Below are positions 9,107 to 18,479 of a stretch of DNA of 64,000 nt, piece after piece. Each line of letters begins with the position of its first letter. The first letter of the stretch is position 1. The translations under genes and the position numbers were made by a program. The stretch covers positions 62,001 through 126,000 of the forward strand of contig NZ_JABWCS010000219.1 in assembly GCF_013359945.1 (NCBI RefSeq), given 5' to 3'. The notes under the pieces are model-generated. The model searched no databases and had not been told where the DNA came from. It saw only the letters and a list, made by a program, of their open reading frames with translations. Source of the stretch: Paenibacillus agri. Its GTDB lineage: Bacteria > Bacillota > Bacilli > Paenibacillales > Paenibacillaceae.

Positions 9107-9922
9107 TTGCATACGAAAGAAAGTTTGATGAAGCAGCTGCAGGTGCTCGGAATTGACCCGCGGGGAACCGTTCTGGTGCATTCATCCTTGAAAAGCATCG
9201 GGCAGGTTGAGGGCGGTGCCGACACCGTCCTGGATGCCTTGAGTGAATATATGACGGACGGGCTGCTAGTATTGCCCACCCATACATGGGCATATATTAA
9301 CGCTGAGAATCCGCATTTCTCTGTTGCAGATTCGCCGTCCTGCGTCGGTGTATTGCCGGAATTGTTCCGCAAGCGTCCCGGCGTAATTCGTTCCTGGCAT
9401 CCCACCCACTCCGTTGCGGCGCTGGGTACGGAATCGGCTGAGTTCACCGCCGGGGATGAGCGGTGGGATACGCCTTGCGCCCGCGGCTCTGCCTGGGGCA
9501 GGCTGCTGGACCGTGAGGCGGATATTATGCTGCTGGGCGTAGACCTGCGGCGCAACACATTCATTCACGGTATCGAGGAATGGCTGGATATTCCGGGCCG
9601 GATGACTGATGATCATGAGGATCTAATCACTGTGACGCCCGGCGGTGAGAGAATCGCCGTACCTTCCCGCAGGCACTGTGGCCTATCCTGGTCGGAGCAT
9701 TTCTGGAAGGTGGAGGGGGTGCTCGAAGACGGAGGGGCCCTGCGTAGAGGCAGTTTTGGTGATGCCGCGGTGATGGTGTGTGGAACCGTGGAGACTACGG
9801 AACTGCTGAGCCGAATGCTGCGTGAGGAGCCGGACCTCTTCTCGGACAACGAGCCGCTGAACGGGGAGGACAAGCCCTTGCCCCTGCCTAAGACCAAACG
9901 TACACAACCAGTGTACCGTTAG
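9107..9922 (+). CDS. AAC(3)-family aminoglycoside N-acetyltransferase-like protein
   Basis: Belongs to the antibiotic N-acetyltransferase family (AAC(3), YokD), which moves an acetyl group from acetyl-CoA to the 3-amino group of aminoglycosides. The hallmark N-terminal motifs are VLVHSSLKSIGQVEGGADTV, LPTHTW and RSWHPTHSVAALG. The TTG start at 9107 has AAGGAGGG 7 bases upstream, better placed than the ATG at 9128. At 271 residues the length is normal. The gene follows yjjG by 52 bases and may share its transcript. Chromosomal members often have no resistance phenotype, so true substrate and clinical relevance are open. Confidence 0.85.
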   Translation: MHTKESLMKQLQVLGIDPRGTVLVHSSLKSIGQVEGGADTVLDALSEYMTDGLLVLPTHTWAYINAENPHFSVADSPSCVGVLPELFRKRPGVIRSWHPTHSVAALGTESAEFTAGDERWDTPCARGSAWGRLLDREADIMLLGVDLRRNTFIHGIEEWLDIPGRMTDDHEDLITVTPGGERIAVPSRRHCGLSWSEHFWKVEGVLEDGGALRRGSFGDAAVMVCGTVETTELLSRMLREEPDLFSDNEPLNGEDKPLPLPKTKRTQPVYR

Positions 9923-10032
9923 ATCCCGTGAAAAAATATTGCTCGTCCGTTTCGGTCAGGGGAACCAACTGGCTAGTCCCTACCATTGTATGGTATATTA
10001 ATCTCACATAAACCAAAGTAAGGAGATTGGAA

Positions 10033-10965
10033 ATGGAAAAAACATTGGTCTTTGGACACAAAAATCCGGACACGGATACAATCTGTTCGGCAATTGCCTA
10101 TGCTGCACTGAAGAAAGAACTGGGCTGGGATGCTGAGCCGGTTCGTCTTGGAGAGGTTAATGGCGAAACCCAGTTTGCGCTGGATCATTTCGGAGTGCAG
10201 GCTCCTCGTCTGGTGGAGAATGTTGCTACCGAAGCTAAACAGGTTATTCTGGTTGACCACAACGAACGTCAGCAAAGCGCGAACGATATCGATCAAGTGC
10301 GCGTTGTCGAAGTTATCGACCACCACCGGATCGCCAACTTTGAGACTGCACATCCGCTCTACTACCGTGCAGAGCCAGTGGGTTGTACAGCGACCATCCT
10401 CAACAAGCTGTACAAAGAAAACGGTGTTGCCATTCCAAAGGAAATTGCTGGTCTGATGCTGTCTGCCATTATTTCCGATTCCCTGTTGTTCAAATCTCCT
10501 ACTTGCACGGCTGAAGATGTAGCTGCAGCCCGTGAGCTGGCTGAAATCGCCGGTGTGGATGCAGAAAGCTATGGCCTCGACATGCTGAAGGCTGGCGCAG
10601 ACCTTAGCGACAAGAGCATTGCCCAACTGATCTCTCTGGATGCCAAGGAATTCAAGATGGGTGAATATAAAGTCGAAATCGCACAAGTGAATGCGGTTGA
10701 CACCAATGATGTCCTTTCCCGTCAAGCTGAGCTGGAAACTGCACTGACCGCTATTATTGACGAAAAGGGGCTCGATCTGTTCCTGTTCGTGGTTACGGAT
10801 ATCCTGAACAACGATTCCATCGGGCTAGCTCTAGGCCGCGTAGCTGGTGCTGTAGAACAAGCTTACAATGTGAAGCTGGATGACAATAAAGCTGTTCTGA
10901 AGGGCGTTGTTTCCCGCAAATCGCAAATCGTACCTGTGCTGACAGAGGCGATTGCCAAGCTGTAG
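10033..10965 (+). CDS. ppaC: Manganese-dependent inorganic pyrophosphatase (family II)
   Basis: Hydrolyses pyrophosphate to drive biosynthetic reactions in the cytosol. This is a DHH-superfamily enzyme: the metal ligands are in [13 protein letters not shown] (His9, Asp13, Asp15), LVDHNE and [11 protein letters not shown], and the C-terminal substrate motif is [10 protein letters not shown]. No CBS or DRTGG regulatory insert is present. The ATG at 10033 is preceded by AAGGAGA. At 310 residues it matches Bacillus PpaC. A strong terminator follows. Confidence 0.95.
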   Translation: MEKTLVFGHKNPDTDTICSAIAYAALKKELGWDAEPVRLGEVNGETQFALDHFGVQAPRLVENVATEAKQVILVDHNERQQSANDIDQVRVVEVIDHHRIANFETAHPLYYRAEPVGCTATILNKLYKENGVAIPKEIAGLMLSAIISDSLLFKSPTCTAEDVAAARELAEIAGVDAESYGLDMLKAGADLSDKSIAQLISLDAKEFKMGEYKVEIAQVNAVDTNDVLSRQAELETALTAIIDEKGLDLFLFVVTDILNNDSIGLALGRVAGAVEQAYNVKLDDNKAVLKGVVSRKSQIVPVLTEAIAKL

Positions 10966-11004
10966 GAAGCTTTAGCCATACAAGAACAATGTGCATGGAT
11001 ATAG

Positions 11005-11046
11005 AGCTCTGCCGTACCCTTTTGGGTAGCGGCAGAGCTTTTATTT
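11005..11046 (+). terminator. Terminator of ppaC
   Basis: A long hairpin (arms about 11004-11019 and 11024-11039, one internal mismatch region) followed by a T-rich tail. Confidence 0.85.
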
Positions 11047-11114
11047 TGCCAAAATAGTGATTGAAGCCTATACTTAGAGCATAAATAGAGATCACATCAG
11101 AAAGAGGGGCCATC

Positions 11115-11552
11115 ATGACAAAGACGAGAAATACAGGATCTCTGCAGTACAAGTCGTTCGGATTGGCGCTTCAGGCCATGGTTATTCTCGCCCGCAAAGC
11201 TACGACCTGCTCCAGTTGTGAAATGGCGGAGCTATTAGATTCGGAAGCTACCGCATTAAGACGCATTCTAGCCAGTCTGGTCCGCGATCAATTGCTTGTG
11301 ACAAGAGAAGGCCGGGACGGCGGATATATATTGAACAAGGCTCCGGAAGATATTACGCTGGCAGAGATTTACAGGGCACTAGAAGTAGGCGAATCACGCA
11401 ATAAGGCTGTGAGTGAAACCATATGCGACTCTAAATTCGGCAACCGAATGAAGGAGGCATGCGATGATATTCTGGATGAAATGGACCAGAGTGTAGTCGC
11501 GGTGTTGGAGCAACATACACTTGCAGATTTGGCAGCCAAAACCGATTGTTGA
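11115..11552 (+). CDS. Rrf2-family transcriptional regulator
   Basis: A small dimeric winged-helix DNA-binding regulator of the Rrf2/IscR/NsrR type. The winged helix runs through FGLALQAMVILARKA, the recognition segment SEATALRRILASLVR and the wing REGRDGGYILNK, followed by the family's TLAEIYRALE dimer helix. Cysteines occur at TCSSCE and at ETICDS and EACDD, so a metal, FeS or thiol switch is possible but not shown. GAGGGG precedes the ATG. The nitroreductase gene downstream has its own promoter with palindromes, suggesting it is the target. Confidence 0.85.
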   Translation: MTKTRNTGSLQYKSFGLALQAMVILARKATTCSSCEMAELLDSEATALRRILASLVRDQLLVTREGRDGGYILNKAPEDITLAEIYRALEVGESRNKAVSETICDSKFGNRMKEACDDILDEMDQSVVAVLEQHTLADLAAKTDC

Positions 11553-11597
11553 CAAAGGCGTTTTTCCTGAATTATACTGTGCATATAAAATTACAGT
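11549..11597 (+). promoter_or_regulatory. Promoter with overlapping palindrome (candidate Rrf2 operator)
   Basis: TTGACA (11549-11554) and TATACT (11573-11578) are 18 bases apart. The arms ACTGT (11576-11580) and ACAGT (11593-11597) form an inverted repeat that overlaps the -10, the usual place for a repressor site. It lies between the regulator and nitroreductase genes. Confidence 0.6.
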
Positions 11598-11662
11598 TAA
11601 ATCTGATGACATAGATTCAAGCGCAGCAGGGGAAGACACAGAGATATTTTTTTTGTGATAAA

Positions 11663-11682
11663 CTGTGTATTTAAGGGCACAG
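11663..11682 (+). promoter_or_regulatory. Second palindromic operator candidate before nitroreductase
   Basis: CTGTG (11663-11667) and CACAG (11678-11682) are separated by 10 bases. The arms share the ACTGTG core with the palindrome at 11576-11597, and the site lies 25 bases before the nitroreductase start. Two similar sites fit cooperative control. Confidence 0.45.
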
Positions 11683-11707
11683 AAATAGGATAGGAAGAGG
11701 AGGCGTT

Positions 11708-12364
11708 ATGATGACAACAGAATTAAAGGTAGGGCAGGAATTTAAGAAGGTGATTTCCGAGCGGCGCTCCGTGCGTAAATACGACTCATCCTGGAAAATT
11801 TCCAAGAAGGAAATCGAGGAGCTTCTCAATGAGGCCATTTTGGCACCTTCATCCTCCAATCTTCAGCCATGGCGCTTCATCGTGATTAACGACCAGTCGT
11901 TGCAAGAAAAATTGCTGCCGATTGCTTATAATCAACAGCAGGCTGTGGATGCATCGGCTATAATCGCCGTTCTGGGTGATACCGAGGCTTATCGCAATGT
12001 GCATACAATCTATGATAAGGCGCAGGCTGAGGGATTCATCACGCCAGAAATCAAGGAAACGATGGTCAACAACACCTGGAATAATTATTCCAGCTTCAGT
12101 CCGGAACGGCGCAGAAATATCGCCCTAATCGACGGCGGTCTGATCTCCATGCAGCTTATGCTGGCAGCAAAAGCTAAAGGCTATGACACTGTTCCTATGG
12201 GTGGATATGATCCTGTTGCTTTCCGTGAACTGTTCCAGATTCCGGAGCGTTATGTTCCCGTAATGCTGATCGCGCTAGGTAAAGCCGCTGCTGAAGGACG
12301 GCCAACCACAAGATTGCCGCTCGAACAAGTGACATATTGGAATGAATTCCAAGGGGAGAAATAA
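11708..12364 (+). CDS. Nitroreductase-family FMN oxidoreductase
   Basis: A cytosolic flavoprotein that reduces nitroaromatics or quinones with NAD(P)H. The FMN-binding start SERRSVRKYDSSWKIS, the central APSSSNLQPWRF motif and the C-terminal MGGYDPVAFRELF and LGKAAAEGRP are typical. At 218 residues the length is normal. AGAGGAGG lies 4 bases before ATG 11708 and 7 before ATG 11711, so the second ATG may be used. Likely regulated by the upstream Rrf2 protein. A terminator follows at 12389. Confidence 0.88.
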   Translation: MMTTELKVGQEFKKVISERRSVRKYDSSWKISKKEIEELLNEAILAPSSSNLQPWRFIVINDQSLQEKLLPIAYNQQQAVDASAIIAVLGDTEAYRNVHTIYDKAQAEGFITPEIKETMVNNTWNNYSSFSPERRRNIALIDGGLISMQLMLAAKAKGYDTVPMGGYDPVAFRELFQIPERYVPVMLIALGKAAAEGRPTTRLPLEQVTYWNEFQGEK

Positions 12365-12388
12365 TTCTACCTTGTAAACATAAATAAC

Positions 12389-12419
12389 AGCCGACCGGTG
12401 AAATCCGGCCGGCTTTTTT
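12389..12419 (+). terminator. Terminator of nitroreductase gene
   Basis: A GC-rich 10-bp stem (12389-12398 with 12405-12414, one mismatch) leads into six T residues. Confidence 0.85.
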
Positions 12420-12628
12420 GAGTTTTTTAATTTGACTACGGCTCGGTGAAAGGCAGTCATGTTTTTTCATTCGGAAAATTCTATGATCCTGACAATACAG
12501 GGTTTGGTCCCATCACCACTATTGGGTATGATCGCCGTGTTGTATCACATTGACATTTTTCTCCGCTTATACTAGCTTTGTTAGGGTAGCTTGGAACAAC
12601 TAGATCAAGAGACAGGAGACTTGAAGAC

Positions 12629-13738
12629 ATGGAATGGTTTGCAGCAATGGAACGGGATGACTACGAGGAGTTGTTATTCTGTCAAGATAAGGCATCAGGC
12701 CTGAAAGCGATAATTGCGATTCATGATACTACCCTCGGGCCAGCACTAGGGGGTACACGGATGTGGACGTATGCTTCTGAAGAGGAAGCTGTCATAGACG
12801 CCCTTCGCCTTGCCAAAGGGATGACCTACAAGAATGCCGTATCTGGATTGAATCTGGGCGGAGGTAAGACTGTAATTATCGGCGATCCGAAAAAAGATAA
12901 AAGTGAAGCCATGTTCCGCGCTTTCGGGCGATACATACAAGGATTGAACGGCCGTTACATCACGGCTGAGGATGTAGGTACAACGGAAGAAGACATGAAC
13001 ATCATCTATCAGGAGACGGATTATGTCACCGGTACCTCGCCAACCTTCGGTTCCTCGGGCAACCCTTCGCCTGCCACAGCATTTGGCGTTTATCAGGGAA
13101 TGAAGGCAGCAGCCAAGGCGGCTTTCGGTACGGATTCACTGGAGGGCAAGACGATTGCCGTTCAAGGTGTTGGCAATGTCGCTTTCAATCTGTGCAAGCA
13201 TCTGCATGAGGAAGGCGTTCAGTTGATCGTGACGGATATCAACAAGGAGGCAGTCAGCCGTGCTGTTGAAGCTTACGGTGCGAAGGCGGTTGATCCTGAT
13301 GAGATTATCGGTGTAGCGTGTGATATCTATGCGCCGTGCGCATTGGGGGCGACTCTGAATGACGAGACCCTGCCACTGATCAAGGCCAGCGTTATTGCTG
13401 GTGCGGCGAATAATCAGTTGAAGGAAGCGCGGCATGGTGATGCGCTGCATGAGATGGGCATTGTGTATGCACCGGATTATGTGATCAATGCTGGCGGTGT
13501 TATTAACATTGCTGATGAATTGAACGGGTATAACCGGGAACGTGCCTATCAGCAGGTTGCAAAAATCTACGACAACATTACCAAAGTGCTGGAGATTTCG
13601 CGGCACCATGGAATTCCAACTTACGCTGCAGCCGACCGGCTTGCAGAGGAGCGGATAGCGTCTCTCAAAAATACCCGCAGCACATTCCTGCAGAACGGGC
13701 ATCACACCCTCAGCAGAAGAAATCTGTCGGCAAGGTAA
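12629..13738 (+). CDS. bcd: Leucine dehydrogenase (branched-chain amino-acid dehydrogenase)
   Basis: NAD-dependent oxidative deamination of leucine, valine and isoleucine to 2-keto acids, feeding branched-chain fatty acid synthesis. The sequence is very close to Bacillus Bcd throughout. Catalytic Lys68 (AKGMTYKNA) and Lys80 (GGGKTVI) are at the canonical positions, and the Rossmann motif is [10 protein letters not shown] near residue 180. The end, [12 protein letters not shown], also matches. At 369 residues it is complete. AGGAGA lies 9 bases before the ATG. It stands alone here rather than in a bkd operon. Confidence 0.96.
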   Translation: MEWFAAMERDDYEELLFCQDKASGLKAIIAIHDTTLGPALGGTRMWTYASEEEAVIDALRLAKGMTYKNAVSGLNLGGGKTVIIGDPKKDKSEAMFRAFGRYIQGLNGRYITAEDVGTTEEDMNIIYQETDYVTGTSPTFGSSGNPSPATAFGVYQGMKAAAKAAFGTDSLEGKTIAVQGVGNVAFNLCKHLHEEGVQLIVTDINKEAVSRAVEAYGAKAVDPDEIIGVACDIYAPCALGATLNDETLPLIKASVIAGAANNQLKEARHGDALHEMGIVYAPDYVINAGGVINIADELNGYNRERAYQQVAKIYDNITKVLEISRHHGIPTYAAADRLAEERIASLKNTRSTFLQNGHHTLSRRNLSAR

Positions 13739-14172
13739 TCATTTTCCTTGTAAATAATCGAATTACTGCTTTGAAAATAGAGGGGGTCTCAAGCGCCATG
13801 AAATGGCTGATTGGGAGCCCCTTCATATCTAGTACGGGGATCGGTGTGAGAGTTTAGAGTGGATGCTGCGCGAAGGGGGCATTATTCCAATTGCTGATGA
13901 TTGCGGATTTTGTTTGTTTTTTCTGTAACTACCTTCAAAATCTCTGCTTGCTTCGTGTTGCCGCCAAGTAACGGACCCCAGAGGCTTTATTGTCTATCTA
14001 TTCAATCTTTCATGAAGATAACGGACTCCAGAGACCCTATGGGCAGAAATCCTGCCCAAGATCCGCTACTTGGGAGGAAATAACGTCACCTGAGTCCGCT
14101 AGCTGCTTAAAAAGAAGTTTTATGCGAAAATAACGACGATACGGTCCGTTAGCTCCTATATGGGAGCTCCCC
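13739..14172. other. Non-coding region with scattered short repeats
   Basis: No credible gene. The sequence AACGGAC-C/T-CCAGAG occurs twice (13970-13983 and 14020-14033), and a related form (GAGTCCGCTAG near 14093) and GGTCCGTTAGCTCC follow. It leads straight into the 28-bp tandem repeat. Confidence 0.5.
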
Positions 14173-14310
14173 AACCACGAGCACTCCAATGTTAGGTCAC
14201 AACCGCGAGCACTCCAATGTTAGGTCACAACCACGAGCACTCCAATGTTAGGTCACAACCGCGAGCACTCCAATGTTAGGTCTCATCCGCGAGCACTCAA
14301 TGTTAGCTCC
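14173..14310. repeat. 28-bp tandem repeat, about five copies
   Basis: Units start at 14173, 14201, 14229, 14257 and 14285. The first four are 28 bases with a core of GAGCACTCCAATGTTAGGTC and alternate between AACCACG and AACCGCG at their left ends. The fifth is decayed and two bases shorter. The alternating A/G suggests amplification as a 56-bp dimer. There are no spacers. The 160 bases from 14311 to the next gene hold nothing recognisable. Confidence 0.9.
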
Positions 14311-14469
14311 ATACGATATCTTGAACCGATTGGGTCGGTTGTGTTGATGAAGTTGTTTTGTAGAGACTTTCAATTCAGAAATCAGGCTTTAACAGTGGTT
14401 GGAAGACCCCCCCGATCCGTGGCGGCACAATCCAGTCATATCCCTAACTGTCCTCTGAATTCCACATCT

Positions 14470-16077
14470 TTAGAAAGCATAACCATAATATTTCTCGGCA
14501 TTCCTCAGGCTCGTCCAAATATCTGGACTTTCTCCGCCAATGTACCAATAGGCGACACCAGCTAATTTTTTATTAGCGACAACGTTATATTTGGCAATTA
14601 AAGAGCGCCCGTCTTCCAACCAAATTGTGTGTTTAATAGCATTTTTCGTGTAGCTAGCAACATATTGGCCCAAGGCATCATTCCACACCGGTCGCATGGA
14701 ATAGATGCTGATCCGCTGGTTCTGCTCAGGAAACGTTATATATTGTGATGAGGACACTGTTCCATTTGGCAGGAGCGTCCAGTCCCGATTATAGAATGGC
14801 ATCGCTAAGATGACCTTTTTACTAGAGACGACCTTCAGTAGAGTATCTATTGCGTTTGTAATATAGGGAAGCGAAGCATTAGAGCCAGGATAGAGACTGC
14901 TTTCGTAATGCTCATCGTACCCCATGATGACAACATAATCGGCTTGTTTGCCAAGAGCAGCATAATCGAATGCCTCAGTCCAATCAGTTCCAAGATCAGG
15001 TGATACATCTATAGACAGTGTAGCCCCCACGGTATGCAGCTTCTCCGCCAATAATGTAATGAATTCAGTGAAATACCGCCGATCAGCACCATCTACATTT
15101 TCAAAATCAATATTAAGCCCATCAAGGCCATATTTACTCACCATAGCTACTAATTGCGTAATGGCTGTATTTCTGGCAGTAGTGCTGGACAACAGTTGAT
15201 GCGTAGCTTCTTGATCGGATCGATTACCGGCCATTGCCCAAATCTTTTTATGGTTACCCTTTGCCCACGAAATCAGTGAGGTTTCCGTTAAATCCGATAC
15301 GACCCCGTCCTTCCCTGCAAAATACCAACGTGGAGACAAGGTGTTCACATCGGATTTTAGGATATCACGCTCATATTCTGCAGTGGATCCATACTGCCAA
15401 CCGATGACGATTCCTTCGTTTGGTGCACGCTCAAGTGCAGCAGCCCAGTTTTTATTTTGTAACACCCGATACATCAGTACAGCGGCTTCCTGCCGGGTTA
15501 TGGCTTCCGTAGGCCGGAAATATCCGGTTTCATCGCCTTTCATTAATCCTAGCTTACTAACGGCAGCAACAGAACCGCTAGCCCAAGCAGCGATATGATT
15601 ACCATCCTTGTAGGTTGTCAGATTACTAGAATTCACATTGGTTTGTTTCAAGGCTTTTGCCATCCAGACAGCGGCCTCTTGTCTTGTCACTGCTTGTTTA
15701 GGAGCAAAAGTAGTCGGTGAGGTTCCAGTTGCCAAGTTCAACTGCACAGCAGTTTGGATAGAGCCGTAATACCATGCGTTTTTCGCTACATCTCTAAAGG
15801 ATGTTACTGGACTGGCCACAGGATCAAGCTTTAGCAAACGTTCCAGGATCGTTATAAATTCGGCTCTAGTAATAGACTCTGCCGGTGAAAAATTCGTTAA
15901 TGAGGTTCCTGTAATAATCTTTTTATTATATAAATCGATAATTTCGTCTTTAGCATAGCTGGTGCTTATATCTTCAAAAGGCGGCAGTTTATCCGCCAAC
16001 ATAGGCTGACTCCAGGAGCTTGTTGCGTAAATGATAACGATGGCGGCAAATATGAATCTACTGAATATGCTCTTCAC
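14470..16077 (-). CDS. Secreted SLH-domain protein with GH18 chitinase-like domain
   Basis: An exported surface protein. After a signal peptide come three S-layer homology modules (about residues 30-215; repeated ITRAEF, VTRQEA and ITRQEA motifs) that bind pyruvylated wall polymer. A glycoside hydrolase 18 barrel follows, starting VIGWQYGS. The catalytic signature is DGLNIDFENV, with the glutamate in place, so hydrolysis of GlcNAc-containing polymers such as peptidoglycan or chitin is plausible. It resembles the YaaH/YvbX/SleL catalytic group but has SLH modules instead of LysM. The start is GTG 16077 with AGGAGG 7 bases upstream. Confidence 0.88.
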   Translation of the reverse strand: MKSIFSRFIFAAIVIIYATSSWSQPMLADKLPPFEDISTSYAKDEIIDLYNKKIITGTSLTNFSPAESITRAEFITILERLLKLDPVASPVTSFRDVAKNAWYYGSIQTAVQLNLATGTSPTTFAPKQAVTRQEAAVWMAKALKQTNVNSSNLTTYKDGNHIAAWASGSVAAVSKLGLMKGDETGYFRPTEAITRQEAAVLMYRVLQNKNWAAALERAPNEGIVIGWQYGSTAEYERDILKSDVNTLSPRWYFAGKDGVVSDLTETSLISWAKGNHKKIWAMAGNRSDQEATHQLLSSTTARNTAITQLVAMVSKYGLDGLNIDFENVDGADRRYFTEFITLLAEKLHTVGATLSIDVSPDLGTDWTEAFDYAALGKQADYVVIMGYDEHYESSLYPGSNASLPYITNAIDTLLKVVSSKKVILAMPFYNRDWTLLPNGTVSSSQYITFPEQNQRISIYSMRPVWNDALGQYVASYTKNAIKHTIWLEDGRSLIAKYNVVANKKLAGVAYWYIGGESPDIWTSLRNAEKYYGYAF

Positions 16078-16177
16078 GAGATTCCTCCTATTGATATCAA
16101 TTATAAAATTGTATCAAAGATTGAATCGTTATTCATTGATGAGATATTGGTAGATTACAGGTCTCATAAATAATAAG

Positions 16178-16230
16178 AAACCCGGCAGCGCTCACGGTAA
16201 ATCTTACCGCTAACGTTCTGCCGGGTTTTT
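16178..16230. terminator. Terminator between cyclophilin and SLH-GH18 genes
   Basis: An 11-bp outer stem (16178-16188 with 16218-16228) encloses an inner GGTAA/TTACC hairpin. On the minus strand it ends in a T-rich tract after the cyclophilin gene; on the plus strand it also ends in five T. Confidence 0.8.
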
Positions 16231-16245
16231 GTTGATTTAATGGTA

Positions 16246-16992
16246 CTACTGTACTTTTTGTGGTTCCGGATACGTGACGCCAAGGGTATCGACAGTTACC
16301 TTTTTCATGACCGGTGGATGTTCTGGCCGATCAGAGCTGTCGCGGGGCAAATTCACGATGGCATCTACCACTTCAAGACCTTCTGTGACCTTGCCGAATG
16401 CAGCGTAGCTTCCATCAAGATGTGGAGCATCAGCTGTCATGATGAAGAACTGGGAGCCTGCGGAATTGGGATCTTGCGATCTGGCCATCGACAGGACACC
16501 TTCCGTATGTAGCAGGTTGTTGTTGAACCCATTGCCGGAGAATTCGCCAGCGATGCTGTAACCCGGTCCACCCATGCCGGTGCCGTCAGGGTCGCCACCC
16601 TGAATCATAAAGCCTGGAATGACCCGGTGGAAGATGGTTCCGTCATAAAAGCCCTTTTGGATCAGGGAGATAAAATTGTTGACGGTGTTAGGAGCAACCT
16701 CAGGGTACAGCTCGGCCTTGATGATTCCGCCATCAGCCATTTCGATGGTTACTACAGGATGGCTTGCAGTGTCAGAGGGAAGTCCGCTGCCCTCGGCGTT
16801 GTTTTGTGATGTGGTGGTCTCCTGTGGTGCTGCCGTTTCCTGTGCGGTATTGCTGGTCTGATTCCCCGTCTGATTGCCTGCAGCGCTACTGCTATTATTG
16901 GCTGCTGGCTTCGCACCACAACCGGATACTACAATAAGCAGCAGGGACAGCATTACCAGAAGGATGGCAGGATTCTTTCTTGTCAACTTCAC
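16246..16992 (-). CDS. Lipoprotein peptidyl-prolyl isomerase, cyclophilin type
   Basis: Catalyses cis-trans isomerisation of prolyl bonds, here on the outer face of the membrane. GTG 16992 is preferred over the ATG 33 bases upstream because AAAGGAGC lies at proper distance and the product then starts with a short basic n-region before lipobox VSGC. A Ser/Thr/Asn/Gln-rich linker (about residues 28-75) joins the anchor to a full cyclophilin domain with FHRVIPGFMIQGGDP, GSQFFIM and the expected catalytic arginine. It may help fold secreted proteins. Confidence 0.9.
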   Translation of the reverse strand: MKLTRKNPAILLVMLSLLLIVVSGCGAKPAANNSSSAAGNQTGNQTSNTAQETAAPQETTTSQNNAEGSGLPSDTASHPVVTIEMADGGIIKAELYPEVAPNTVNNFISLIQKGFYDGTIFHRVIPGFMIQGGDPDGTGMGGPGYSIAGEFSGNGFNNNLLHTEGVLSMARSQDPNSAGSQFFIMTADAPHLDGSYAAFGKVTEGLEVVDAIVNLPRDSSDRPEHPPVMKKVTVDTLGVTYPEPQKVQ

Positions 16993-17162
16993 CTTTTTAT
17001 TCGCTCCTTTAGCTTGAAAAATCATTGTCTTAGCCTATAATAACCTCTTTGTCCCGCTGCATGCAAAAAAATGCTGGTCCCGTACTGGGGATTGGCACCT
17101 GTTGCAAAGAGGTTTACAATAGTAGGATGCTTCCAAGGAAACGCTGAAAGGACGTGTACTTG

Positions 17163-18386
17163 ATGAACTTTTCGTGGAAGCGGAACCTGATCGTGCTTTG
17201 GGTAGGGGTTTTCTTTTGCAGTACGGCATATTCGATCTCGATTCCGTTCCTCTCTATTTTTCTCTCCGATGAGCTTGGGGTAACGAACCATTTGGAGATC
17301 TGGTCCGGTATCAGTTTCGGCATTACATTTCTGGCCAGTGCTCTGATCGCACCGTACTGGGGTTCTTTGGCTGACAAATACGGTCGCAAGCCGATGCTGA
17401 TTCGCTCAGGATTCAGCCTGGCCGCGCTGTATCTGATTAATTATTTTGTGCATGATCCATACGTCTTTCTGCTTGTGCGTATTCTTCAAGGTCTGCTGGC
17501 GGGATTCATTCCTGCGGCCATTGCCATGGTAGCAACCAATACGCCCGAAGAGCGGACCGGTTATGCCCTCAGCATAATGTCTACGGCAGGGGCAACCGGA
17601 AGTATCATTGGGCCGCTGATCGGCGGTGTGGTGAGCTATTATTCCGGGAACCGGAGCGCGTTCCTGTTCTCTGCAGTGATGGTTTTGGTCTCAGCACTGA
17701 CCGCTACCTTTTTTGCCCATGAGCAGAGCATTGACCGCTCTGCCCCAAGATCCCATGTCCGGGACGACATCAGGGAAGCGGCGAGCAACCGTGTGTTCAT
17801 CACCCTGCTTGTCTTGGGAGGAATCAGTACGTTCTCCGTGATGATTCTGGAACCGCTCATCCCGATCTATCTGCTCAGTATGGGTGTAGCTAAGAGTCAT
17901 GCCTCTCTCAGCTCCGGAATTGTCTTCTCCGCGGTCGGCATTGCTACCGTGCTGATGGCGCCGCAGTGGGGGCGCATTGGTAGCCGCAAGGGCTTTGGAG
18001 CCATCTTGTTCATCGGCTTGATCGGCGGAGGGATCGGCAACATCCTGCAGTTTTTCGTCTCGGGTTATGTGGAATTTGCCCTGCTGCGCTTTGCCTATGG
18101 CTTGTTCTACGCCGGAGTGCTGCCTTCCATTAACGCCATGATTGTACAGGTGACCGAGTCGTCCTTCCGTGGCCGGGCGTTCGGACTGAACCAATCTGCT
18201 TCCCAGCTTGCGACAATGGCAGGCCCGATTGTTGGCGGCCTGTTGGGAGGACTTATTCCAATCCGCTGGGTATTTGTTATTAACGGGCTGATGCTGCTGG
18301 GTGCAGCGCTGCTGGTGAAATCGCGCAGACTGGAGGCTAGGCTATCGGAGGTTGGTCATCCAGGCACTTCCGCTTCATCGCAATAA
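17163..18386 (+). CDS. MFS multidrug-type exporter, 12 helices
   Basis: A proton-coupled exporter of the DHA1 group in the membrane. MFS motif A is GSLADKYGRKPM between helices 2 and 3, and motif C is GATGSIIGPLIGG in helix 5. The two halves of six helices are joined by a charged loop near HEQSIDRSAPRSH. AAAGGA at 17147-17152 fits ATG 17163 (10 bases) or TTG 17160. At about 407 residues the length is normal. It stands alone and ends at a strong terminator. The substrate is unknown. Confidence 0.88.
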   Translation: MNFSWKRNLIVLWVGVFFCSTAYSISIPFLSIFLSDELGVTNHLEIWSGISFGITFLASALIAPYWGSLADKYGRKPMLIRSGFSLAALYLINYFVHDPYVFLLVRILQGLLAGFIPAAIAMVATNTPEERTGYALSIMSTAGATGSIIGPLIGGVVSYYSGNRSAFLFSAVMVLVSALTATFFAHEQSIDRSAPRSHVRDDIREAASNRVFITLLVLGGISTFSVMILEPLIPIYLLSMGVAKSHASLSSGIVFSAVGIATVLMAPQWGRIGSRKGFGAILFIGLIGGGIGNILQFFVSGYVEFALLRFAYGLFYAGVLPSINAMIVQVTESSFRGRAFGLNQSASQLATMAGPIVGGLLGGLIPIRWVFVINGLMLLGAALLVKSRRLEARLSEVGHPGTSASSQ

Positions 18387-18422
18387 TTGGCTGAAGCACC
18401 TGGACCAGGCTGCCTACCCTAT

Positions 18423-18458
18423 AAACGCCGCCAAGACGGTTAGTCTGGCGGCGTTTAA
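18423..18458. terminator. Bidirectional terminator
   Basis: An 11-bp stem (18423-18433 with 18446-18456) with an inner AGAC/GTCT extension, between convergent genes. Confidence 0.82.
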
Positions 18459-18479
18459 CTTTCATGGAGATTCTGATGG

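Noticed and set aside
9107-9922. Recently acquired antibiotic-resistance gene
   Set aside because: The AAC(3)-like gene has base composition and start signals like its neighbours and no mobile-element sequence nearby, so it looks like a resident chromosomal gene.
12550-12573. Promoter of leucine dehydrogenase from TTGACA and TATACT
   Set aside because: The two hexamers are only 12 bases apart, too close for a normal sigma-A promoter; no better pair was found.
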